Source of the DNA: Bactericera cockerelli
Lineage: Eukaryota > Arthropoda > Insecta > Hemiptera > Triozidae
NCBI GenBank assembly: GCA_024516035.1
Contig: CM044962.1
Coordinates: 7,660,659 to 7,724,658 of the forward strand
Reading direction: 5' to 3'
DNA length: 64,000 nucleotides
In this document: in pieces, positions 11,713 to 21,700 of the stretch
Layout: every line of letters starts with the position of its first letter
Position numbering within the stretch: the first letter of the stretch is position 1
Notes under the pieces: model-generated
Database searches by the model: none
What the model was told of the DNA's origin: nothing
The model's input: the letters and a program-made list of their open reading frames with translations, nothing else
Position numbers and translations under genes: made by a program

Positions 11713-12179
11713 AGAGGGAACTTTTTGAAGAATCAGGATAGAGTCTCCTACATTTACTCACAACTTGTGGGACAAACTGTTTCTGACATTCCTCTCTAGT
11801 TAATAAGTCGCTGAAGTCACTCCTCAACTTAACACCTCTCTTGGCTGTGTCGTTTTGTAACTTTAAGGGATTGTACAATTTTAAGTCCTTTCTGATACTG
11901 AAGCTCACCATGCCAAATTTAGTGGTCTACCCTCAAAAAATCAGTTTTTATGACAAATCGACTGAAGAAAATAAATGTTTCGTGAGTAATGAAATCTTTA
12001 AGGCCCCCTCTCACATAAGCTGGTATGTCTTTTATTCGTACTGTAATGTTGACATTTTTTGTCCCCTCTGTATCATCAGATGAACTGAAAAGCTTTGCAG
12101 CCATTCTAGAATTTTCATCATGTGACAAAGTTGGACCGAAAAATCCCAAGCCAACAATTTCGGCATTCAAGTACCACAG
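11713..12179 (+). repeat. Left arm of palindromic element, inner part
   Basis: This continues the left arm interrupted at 3378 and is the reverse complement of about 12662-13130. On the minus strand it contains two open stretches (12170-11919, and from 11911 leftward) with a protein-like sequence including NDTAKRGVKLRSDFSDLL and ECQKQFVPQVVSKCRRLYP. The same stretch, more decayed, lies on the plus strand of the other arm. It resembles, from memory only, a C-terminal segment common in uncharacterised arthropod proteins; I cannot name it. Confidence 0.75.
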
Positions 12180-12410
12180 GTGATAGACAACTTTATTTAG
12201 TGCTTTCTCTGAACTATGTGTTTTGATACGACAGCATCAAACACAGGTGTAGAGTAAAAGGACCCTGCACATTATTAGAAAAAATGTTAGAGCGGGACTT
12301 GCTCTCCTTAGCATATCGGCACAACATTCTAGAAGTTGTCTTGAGAAGCGTCTTTGACTGTAAAATGGGTAGTAGAACTGAACTTCATCCAGATAATTTA
12401 TATGAGAGCG

Positions 12411-12660
12411 CGATTAGCTCAGTGGTTAAGCACCGCTTGCCATGCGGAAGGTCCTTTGCGGAAGGTTCGATCCTCCGTGCCGACAAAAATTTGTATTCTT
12501 ATTTTGGTTACAATTGTTTGTAAGGGATACCTTCCGGTGCGCTCGTGTTGACCCAGCACCTAAATGGGAAGTATTGTGTCAGAGGGGAGGCATTCTACGG
12601 GATGGGCAGGTTACAACACAGACCACAAGCGTCTACAGTAGCTCCTGTTTCTTTGCTATA
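12411..12660 (+). mobile_element. tRNA-derived SINE, family II (in the palindrome loop)
   Basis: A box GATTAGCTCAGTGG, B box GGTTCGATCC, then the family II body (TTGTAAGGGATACCTTCCGG, GAGGCATTCTACGGGATGGG). It fills most of the loop (12180-12661) between the two arms. Confidence 0.8.
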
Positions 12661-12661
12661 A

Positions 12662-13819
12662 CGTGTGGTACTTGAATGCCGAAACTGTTGGCTTGGGATT
12701 TTTCGATCCAACTTTGTCACATGATGAAAAGTCTGGAATGGCTGCAGAACTTTTCAGTTCTTCTGATGATACAAAGGGGACAAAAAATGTCAACATTACA
12801 GTACGAATATAAGACATACCAGCTTATGTGAGAGGGGGCCTTAAAGAGTTCATTACTCACGAAACATTTATTTTCTTCAGTCGATTTGTCATAAAAACTG
12901 ACTTTTTGAGGGTAGACCCCTAAATTTGGCATGGTGAGCCTCAGTATCAGAAAGGACTTAAAATTGTACAATCCCTTAAAGTTGTAAACGACACAGCCAA
13001 GAGAGGCGTTAAGTTGAGGAGTGACTTCAGCGACTTATTAACTAGAGAGGAATGTCAGAAACAGTTTGTCCCACAAGTTGTGAGTAAATGTAGGAGACTC
13101 TATCCTGATTCTTCAAAAAGTTCCCTCTCTACCCCTTTCCCAATTAACTAAGTTAAGTTTTACTGCTTAATTTATATTTTTTTGACGAAATGTTACCTAT
13201 TTGTACTTTTAATTTTAGATATTTGTAGTTCTACAATAAAAAAATGAGAATAACTTTGCCATAATATGTTTGTATTATTATTTTGTTTTTCTGGCCATGC
13301 CTTAACCTGTCAGGAACTATCAAGTAGGTAAAAACGGGTATTTATAGCTTTATAATGTGTCAAAAAATCATTCAAAACTAATCTTCTAACATTTATATGT
13401 ATCAGTTTTATAAATCATAAGTATTTTCACCCATTATCCTATCATGCCTTAGATGCTCTACTTTGGGTACCTGGCCCGTTTTCGACTACATATTCTTAAT
13501 TTAGTCAGTAACCATTAAGATTTCGGGAACTAGTATTAACAACAAAGTAAAGTCAACAAAATGGTCTTTCATTTGATATATCTTTAAAGCTCGTATGATT
13601 TTTCGTTCTCGAGTTATGGCCGAAAATGTCAGCTCAACCTCGAAAATTTGGCAAATTTCCAAACTTTGAGGCCAGAGCGGGTCCTGTTAACGTACTCTGA
13701 TTGTCTTGAAATTTTGTCTATCTCAATTTCTGCAAAAGCCGAACTCATTTCTGCCTGAGCGTTGTAAAAAATCTGACATTTTTTTCTTACCTCTATGAGA
13801 TAAAACCAGTCTAATGTAC
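12662..13819 (-). repeat. Right arm of palindromic element
   Basis: This is the reverse complement of 2700-3378 joined to 11713-12179, about 1158 against 1146 bases. Its only large difference from the left arm is the missing BEL/Pao insertion, so it shows the pre-insertion state. The plus strand of 12970-13150 carries the inverted copy of the NDTAKRGV coding stretch and ends in a stop after PFPN. Confidence 0.85.
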
Positions 13820-13969
13820 ACGTACATAAATTATGTTAAAAAAATCTTAAAATATTTTTCCTTGTGGTTGGAATTGATAAAAAATAAAATCTAAGTCCAC
13901 TGTGTTTCACACGCTTTGTAAGTTCGATTTGAACTGTATTAAATTGATTTTGATTTGTATTAAATTACA

Positions 13970-14195
13970 GTGCACTGGTATTCAAGTGGTTAAGGCGCTA
14001 GTCTGGTAATCCAGGTAGTGCAGGGATCCGTTGGTTCGAATCCCACCCAATGCATGAGTTTTTCCTCATTTATTTGAGTTTGTGACCACATAATAATAAG
14101 ACTCTGAGGGTTAGGTGGTAGAAAATGCTTTGAGCATTAACCTCGCCTGTTGGTTATATTATACCAAAGGGTGTTATTATTATTATTATTACATG
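13970..14195 (+). mobile_element. tRNA-derived SINE, family III
   Basis: tRNA-like head with AAGTGGTTAAGGCGCTAGTC and B box GGTTCGAATCCC. The body contains GTTTGTGACCACATAATAATAAG and GCATTAACCTCGCC, and the end is an ATT microsatellite. Copies also lie at 21050-21270 (full) and 20668-20832 (partial). Confidence 0.8.
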
Positions 14196-14710
14196 GACAT
14201 GACTCCTGCCATACTTAAGTTTCCGAGTACTCAGGAACTGAATTTTCTGATTTATTTTATCAATTTAGAATGCACTTTCCCCATCATTGTCTCTTATGTA
14301 ATTCAAACATATACATTATGTAATTCAAATATACATAAAATATTATTCAAATATACATTCTAATTCAAGTATATACATATGTATTTTAAATATGTAATGT
14401 GTAATGTAATTCATGTATGTATGTAAATCAAATTTTCTCTTGTCTACAAAAATATTTTTCTCTTTTTTTATGATTTTAATATTTTCCTCCAATTCGTATT
14501 TCCTTTCGGAATTTTAAAATATACCTGCTACGTATTTATTTTACCTATAAATATACGATAGTTCATTAATTCATACTTGATACATATTCCGGTATTTCTA
14601 CTTTTTTAGTTTCTTCATTTTTTTCTTCTGTTTTTTTTTTTACTATTATTATTGTTTCCTTCTTTTTTTATTAGAGTTTAAAGTCGTTTAAATATTTTTT
14701 CTAATTGAGG

Positions 14711-15110
14711 AAATCACACAAATATTGGTACAGAGATAGCAAAAAAATTAAAGCCAATTTTCACAATTGAATGAAGTGCTTGTCATTGTCAACCTTTCCC
14801 ATACAGGGTGTACAAAAAACTGTTTTTCAATGTTTTTTTTTTTCTTCAAAATTCATTGTTTTGGATTAAGAGTAATATTGTCTTGCTCCATGTATTGATC
14901 CTTATTAATTCTTGTCTGAAACATGTTGAGCCTTGATGGACACGTCATTATTCCTCTGAATCCATTAATGAATTTTTAAAAATCATTGAAAAACAGTTTT
15001 TTTCTACACCCTTAATGGGAAAGACCGACAATGACAAGTACTTCATTCAATTTTGAAAATTGGCTCTCATGTCTTTGCTATCTCTGTACCAATTTTTGTG
15101 TGATTTCCAC
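14711..15110. mobile_element. MITE with inverted repeats of about 120 bp
   Basis: The left arm (about 14711-14830) and right arm (about 14987-15110) are inverted copies with scattered mismatches, both starting with GAAATCACACAAA and containing TTGGTACAGAGATAGCAAA and AACTGTTTTTCAATG. No coding frame is present. A clear target duplication was not found, so the superfamily is open. Confidence 0.65.
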
Positions 15111-15384
15111 AGTCAGAAAAAAATATGAAAAATGTTTTTCCAACAAGAAATACACAAGTTATACGAGAAAAAACCTATGCGTTCAGTTTGTCACTTAGTG
15201 TATATGATAGAATCTCACTAGAAATTAAAAACCCTGCATATACTCCTATACCTCCCCTAGCTAGCTCATTATTCTCGCTAATGAGCTAGAACGCAATTTA
15301 GCCAAGAAAATGAGGCAATAAATCATACAAGTAATTATCCTTTTTCCCGTACTTTGTCCCTGCGCGTAATAAATAAAGAGAAGT

Positions 15385-15470
15385 CACCGTGGCCGAGTGA
15401 AGCTGCGCACTAGGCTTGCACGCACGGTGACCTGGGTTATTCGAAACCCAGCTGTGTAGATTTTTACTTC
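15385..15470 (+). repeat. tRNA-like SINE head
   Basis: An A-box-like GTGGCCGAGTGAAG and a B-box-like GGTTATTCGAAACCC surround GCACTAGGCTTGCACGCA. The extra base in the B box and the lack of a clean acceptor stem argue against a functional tRNA. A related copy is at 46045-46135 on the minus strand. Confidence 0.5.
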
Positions 15471-15859
15471 ACAGCCAGACCATCAATGCATATTTTTCCT
15501 GGTCGCCCTATTTCCAGATTCGGCGATGCTCATTAGCCTCCTCGATGCCCAGATTTATTCATATGCGATTTTTTCTAATGGAGACACCTCAAAGATTTGA
15601 GATTTGATATTGGAATATGATGGTTGGTTGGAGATATGATGCATAAGCATTAGTTCTCGTAATGTCGATGCTACCCACCAAAAAATGTGACATAATAGGT
15701 AACACAAATAACTAGCTCTTATCTTAAAATGCATGTTCTGTGAACCAAAAAAAAATCTTGAGTCTACTCTCCTGAACTCACAGGGCACAGAAGTGAGCCT
15801 ACACAATGAAGCTTTGATCTGTTGGAGACAAATTCATGGAGACAGTCTACCTGAAACAC

Positions 15860-16044
15860 CTCTCCTTTAGAAACAATGGGTAGAAATCCAAACCAAATAT
15901 GTCATGGACAACAACATTCTTTTTACCAATCCAATTGATGCTGCTCGTTTTCAAGCCCTCCAACAGAAAGAATCCAACGCATGGTTACATGCAATTCCAT
16001 CAAACAATGTTGGAACATTTTTGGATGATTGAACGAAGTCTTTG
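15860..16044 (+). pseudogene. Relic of a non-LTR retrotransposon ORF, C-terminal part
   Basis: The plus frame reads DNNILFTNPIDAARFQALQQ and then KESNAWLHAIPSNNVGTFLD before a stop. The pattern of an Ala-Arg-rich helix followed by a SGAWL-type motif and a GxxLDD ending is familiar from the C-terminal part of some LINE polyproteins. The frame is broken on both sides, so it is dead. Confidence 0.45.
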
Positions 16045-16317
16045 TGATATAAAATATATTAAGTTGATTGAAAACTTTGGAAAAAAAAAAAATAATAAAA
16101 AAAAAATCTTAGACCTTTACAAGATGAGAAGAGAACAATCAATACAACCGTGAGTCACGGTTTCCACAACTGATGATAAGAAAAAATTTGCTTCACACAA
16201 TTGTGGCAACCGTTTTCACGGTAGTCCCAACCGTGAATCACGGTATACTCCATCGTTTTTCAGCGTTGTCCCAACTCTTTTGTTTTTTGTGTAATATTCA
16301 GTGCTCTTTTTAAGGGT

Positions 16318-16494
16318 ACGTGTGCCCCGGAACCGCTTTCGCATTACTTCAGGGCACTTTACCTTTACATCCATGCCATTCCGGAAACAGACAATTTCGA
16401 TCAGAAATTCACGCTCCGGCCGAAATTCGAACCCGCAACCTCCGGGTCAGTAACTAATGCTCTTAACCACTGAGCCACGGAGGTCGGCTCATAT
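16318..16494 (-). mobile_element. tRNA-derived SINE (minus strand)
   Basis: On the minus strand, CTCCGTGGCTCAGTGGTTAAG and GCGGGTTCGAATTTCGG form A and B boxes. The body is unlike families I-IV. It probably belongs to a further SINE family with one copy in this window. Confidence 0.5.
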
Positions 16495-16934
16495 TCAGTG
16501 CTAAAGTGAATTTTTAACATGTGGTTTAAATGTGTTAAATTATTCAATCATGAGAAAAAAATTACAGACCGCACATACGTGATAATAAATATATCGTGAT
16601 TTTTTTTCTTCTTTCAAAACTTTAAATGTTTTCATTATAAAGAATATTGCTACAAAAGTTAAATAAAAATACATCATTCCTCTACTCGTTCCATTCCTGC
16701 ACCATCTTCACACTCAATCTCTCTGATCCTCCGTCTCGCTCCTCTCACTCTCATTACCTACGTGAATACTGTAAATATATGAGAAACAGGAATGTTTAGA
16801 AAATGTATGGAGCGGTGTATCCTCTCGTATCGTCTCAGAAATAAAAAACGAAGAAAATAAATTTTGACGTTAAACTTTAAAACCGCATTAGAAAATTGTA
16901 ATGAAAGATAAATATATAAATAACTCCCTTGCCT

Positions 16935-17110
16935 TTATCCCATATTAGCTGCATCCCATATGGGTCGGCATTGTTCAACCTCATGGTTGAGGTTGTTTGG
17001 GTGGAGCACTTTTTTTATGGCTGGATACCCTTCCTAACGCCAACGATTTTATTTGGTTTGAACGTCCTGATCAGGACGGGGGTGTTACCCTCCATTCAAA
17101 TTTTATTTCC
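16935..17110 (-). repeat. SINE family IV tail (minus strand)
   Basis: The minus strand carries the family IV 3' region, including GGCGTTAGGAAGGGTATCC and CATGAGGTTGAACAATGCCG. The tRNA-like head is absent. Confidence 0.6.
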
Positions 17111-17334
17111 GAATTTTACTGCCCACTGAAATAGCCGCCCTGTGCTTGGGCTACTGAAGCACCTATTGTAAATCCAGGACTGGTTCTAGAGATATTTCGT
17201 ATGCACACACATATACAAACAAACGTAATTAAGTATGTACTTGTACCTAGATAATAACAGACCATTTGATAAACATGTCTTTTTTCAGAATAAGGAGAGC
17301 CAAAGGGCCGCATTATAAAACAGGATTAGCCAGA

Positions 17335-17762
17335 ATGTCACTTGAGCGCACGATAAGCACTCACTTGCCATGCGGAAGGTCCCGGGTTTTTTTTTTGTCT
17401 TTTTTAGATGTTGGTGCCCAAAGAGGGGAGCAATATTCTAGATCCAGACAGCCGATATCATAAAACTGGCCAAGTTAGAGGATAGTTTTCAGGTCAGAAG
17501 ATAACGGGTTCGAACCCCTGCGCCGACAAAAAAAATTGTATTCAAAATTTGGTTACACTTGTTTGTAAGGGATACCTTCCGTTGCGCTTGTGTTGACCTA
17601 GCACCTTGATGGGAAGTATTGTGTCACTGCTCGCCCATCAGAGGGGAGGCATACTACGGGATGGGCAGGCTACAACACAAACCACAAGCGTCTAAAGTAG
17701 GTCCTGTCTCATGGCTACGAAATAAAAAAGATGAGTGTGAAACACTCATCTTTAAAAAAATA
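17335..17762 (+). mobile_element. tRNA-derived SINE, family II, with an internal insertion
   Basis: The head (GAGCGCACGATAAGCACTCACTTGCC) is separated from the B-box region (GGGTTCGAACCCC) by about 115 bp of foreign sequence (about 17388-17505). The family II body follows and ends GATGAGTGTGAAACACTCATC. Confidence 0.7.
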
Positions 17763-17882
17763 AAATAATAAGAAGCCAGAAAGTCACCCAGGTCGGGCTA
17801 TGGTGCGCTGTGATTGGTTGGATCGACTTAAGGGAAGGACCCGCTCATTTTAAATTTAATCCTGCTTTATAATTTGGCTATA

Positions 17883-18159
17883 GCCAGCGTCGATGGCATG
17901 TTGAATACACCGGTTCCCTTCAGAACACCGAAGTTAAGCGACATCCAGCGAGGTTAAGACTTGGATGGGTGACCATTCAAATTCTAATTCTCGTGACGCT
18001 GGCTTTTCCCGGCCCCACTCAGGCTGGGTGAGGTCAATGTGAGTAGCAGGTTTGTGAGTTTCCTGCGAATGGAGGGTAAAACCCCCGTCGTGATATGACC
18101 ATGGCAGTTGAAAGCGACGTTAAACCCCACAAAAAAAAAATAATAATAAAAAATAAAAA
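17883..18159 (+). mobile_element. 5S-rRNA-derived SINE (copy 1, full length)
   Basis: The first ~120 bp resemble 5S rRNA: GTTGAATACACCGGTTC, CACCGAAGTTAAGCGACATC and ACTTGGATGGGTGACC. A body with AGGCTGGGTGAGGTCAATGTG and GAATGGAGGGTAAAACCCCCG follows, then an A-rich tail. An identical 21-bp direct repeat at 17858-17878 and 18160-18180 flanks it, which is decisive for target-primed insertion. It is not a functional 5S gene. Confidence 0.9.
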
Positions 18160-18744
18160 AATCCTGCTTTATAATTTGGCCCTAAGTTGTCCAGAAATGT
18201 TATCAGCTGAATTTCGGAATAGTGACCCCGATTACATTACTTTCTATATTTCCTAATATTGAAAATGATTAATCATTAAGAAGTACAAATACAAGTACTT
18301 TTAAGGGGGGATGGCCACCTTTTCCGAAAACTTCCTATACCTTGCAAGTAATAAAAAGTACCTTACATATATTGGAAAGTACTTTACGCGTAATAGAAAG
18401 TACTCAATCACAGTGTTTGAAACTAATGAGCTGGTTCGTTAATTGCTGATTCATCATTTGCATCATGATAATGTGTCTACAAAAACAACATATGCTTATT
18501 ACTACGCGCCAGAGTTCATTGAAGGTTGGGTGGAATAGATTGTCATAGGCAATAACCCTGCCTTTTAGTTTGGACATATTAGTATTGAATAAAAAAAAGA
18601 CCCACTTGAAGAAATATACTTATAAATAATACTTAACGATATACTTATTAAATAAGTATATCGTTTTTATTTAATTATTATTTAATAAGTATATCGTTTC
18701 ATTGTTGATATCGTCAGCTCAAATCCCTTGGAGTCAAGAAAAAG

Positions 18745-21700
18745 ATGGTGAACAATCTCGTCACGGTGTTGATAAGTCTGGGAGTCATTTTTCATCAGGT
18801 GTCGCGTACGTAGTCTCTCTTCTTTATAATAAACCAAATAATTAATATTATTTTACTTCCGAGAAATTTCTAATATTAGAAATCGGAAGTATTGTGTTCG
18901 TTTTTGTAAAAAAAAATATTTTTTTGCTCCGATTTAAATTTTTTCATATTTCTGGACGTTTCATAACCTACTGAGTAAATTTGGTTTTGTGTCTGTCTGT
19001 CGGTCTGTCGGTCTGTTAAAATGATTCCTTGTAACGCGCAAATCTCGGAAACTACTCGACCGATTTTGATGAAATTTTGCACACATCTAGAAGACATTCT
19101 GTAGATGGTCCCATTTTAAATTCATCGAATTCGTAGTAGCGGTTCTGGTGAAAGAGACCATGCGCCTGACCACTAACTTTTTACTTAAACGCTTATATTC
19201 GTGAACGGTACACCCGATTTCGATGAAATTTTGTAAGAATATGCATATGATTGTTTTACATAGGTTATTATTATTTATTTTTAAATTAAATATAATTTGA
19301 CTCTGATATTTAAGAAAAACCAAAATTTTGGACAAAAAAGTAAAAAATAAGTACCACGACTTACCAATACAGAATTTTTTGTGGAATTTAGAATGTAGAA
19401 AATACGATATTCTACCATATAAAACAAATTTGAAGAAAATCGGTCGAGCCGTTTTGGAGATACAAGTAATTTTCTATAAAATCTCAAATTGGCACGTGTT
19501 TACAATGTGAAGCAATCACGAGGAAGTATTGTGTCCATAATTGGCAGTGTTTTTTTTTTTTTTTTTTTTTTAATATAAAATAAATAAATATAAATGAATG
19601 ATCCCCGGTTGTGCAGACTTTTCACACATAAAATTCTATTCTCTCCGAACAGGTGAGGCTGGTATTTCCGACCCTATCCAGGCTGGGTGAGGTTAATGTG
19701 GGTAGCTGGTACGATTCGCAGCGAATGGAGGTAAAAACCAAACAGAATCAATGGACATGAAAGGAGCCTAGACATTGGATCTGGGCGTCCATATAATACT
19801 CTCACCACCGTGATATAAGTGTCTGTACCTATCTCACGGACACGAGATTATTGTAGTTTGTGTTATTATAGCACAATTTTAGTGGGTAGCGCAGAATTAT
19901 AGGATTTTTTCCGTATCTTCAATATCCCAATATCTTTTTTCCCCAATTCATTAAATCAATTTATTGATTGTTTTTAATTCTTTGAAATGCTTCATATTTT
20001 GTCCTCTGTTAACATATTTTCAGAATCATGTGCGATGATTAGTATCGCTAGAATAAAAGCAAAAAGTTTGAACCACTATGTTCAATCAAATGCCGATGCT
20101 GACAATAGCCAACATCCTGCTGTCCGACGACCCTTGTACAACTCACCTTCAAAGCAATTCCATACAGCCATTGGGGGTAAGTTTCTTTTTTAATTGGGTT
20201 TAACGTCGCTTTCAACTGCATGAAATCAGACCAGCAAAACCTCAGAAAAAATACAGGATGGGTCAGAAAATATATTTGAGTTCAGTAGTGAAATTTTGTG
20301 ATCGTGAAAGCTAAGGAGGCCGTACTGTGGTAATACATAATTCGAAAAAAGGGCCGGTTGATATTTTTTTAAATTAAAACATTTCGGTCTCGCTGTCCTC
20401 ATGCTTGATTGAACATTAAATTTATCATGCGATAGTTGAGTCTGTGTGAGGTTTCAATTACATATTTAAAATCCAGTTTAAAATTTTAATTACGTCTTGT
20501 AATTTATTCTAAACTAGCCGTTCTGCCTTTAGGCCTGAGGCGCGGTGTATTCACCGAGGCATGACCGTAATTGGTGAATGAAAAATATTTGATAGTTATG
20601 TAATGGGTAGTTATTTTTATACATTACTTATTCTCACACTATAACTATCGCCATCAAATAAAGATGAGTGGTAGTCAAGTGTTTAACGCACTAGTCTGCT
20701 TTTCCAGGTAGCGTAGGGGGATTCCGTTGGTTCAAATTGGGATTTGAAAAAAGTCATGCAATGGGTCAACTCAGTGCATGATTTTTTTTTTCTCATTAAT
20801 TTGAGTTTGTGACCACATAATAATAAGACTCACATAATAATGCCTGCAGGTAGCAAAGCAGTCTTAAGAGGTGGCTCCTCTGTTGGACAACAAGTTGTGA
20901 GTGGAACCAAGTACCTCACATGTGAAGACATTTTCACTCACATCAAAGATAGAGTGGCTAGAGATCCATCTGTGAATAGTCAAGTGAACGCGGTCTTCGT
21001 ATTTCAAATTCTGAAGAATGGGATAATCGGGGACACTTGGAGTAAGTATGAACACTGGTGGTGAAGTGGTTAACGCGCTAGTCTGGTAATCCAGGTAGCG
21101 TAGGGATCCGTTGGTTCGAATCCCACCCAGAGCATGAATTTTCCCTCATTCATTTGAGTTTGTGACCACATAATAATAAGACTCTGACTGAGGGTTAGGT
21201 GGTCGTAAATGCTTTGAGCATTAACCTCGCCTAGTGGTTACCTTCCACTAAAGAGTATTATTATTATCTTGATGGTACGAACCATACGCCTCACTTTGAA
21301 CTTTTCACTTGAACGATTAATGAATTTTTGTATCTACAATGGACATATATTATACATATTTGTATCTATAATATGGACATATATTATACATATAGGGTGG
21401 TCCTATAATTTACGGACAATGTCCTAGCAATGATATATTGGACCATTTTCGACAGATAATATTCCCATTCATTTTAGGTCGATCTCATGTGGTTTTCAAG
21501 ATAAACGCCTTTTTGTCGTACCGCCGTAAAATCATATCCTCTTTTTTCCTAATTGAAGAAAAATCACTTTTTTATGGGAGAAATTTTTAAAAAAATGTAG
21601 GAAATTAATATTCAAAATAGGTAAGCTAGGTGTGTGAAAATTCACCATTAGAAATAATTTTATTCGACATTATTTTTTCAATTATTTTTTCATCATTTCC

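Noticed and set aside
12284..12675. Three short open frames in the palindrome loop
   Set aside because: They translate the family II SINE; the same peptides (YLPVRSC, DTFRCARVDPAPKWEVLC) recur at the SINE copy near 1516.
17883..18003. Functional 5S rRNA gene
   Set aside because: The 3' part departs from 5S, a SINE body follows, and the unit is flanked by a 21-bp target duplication.
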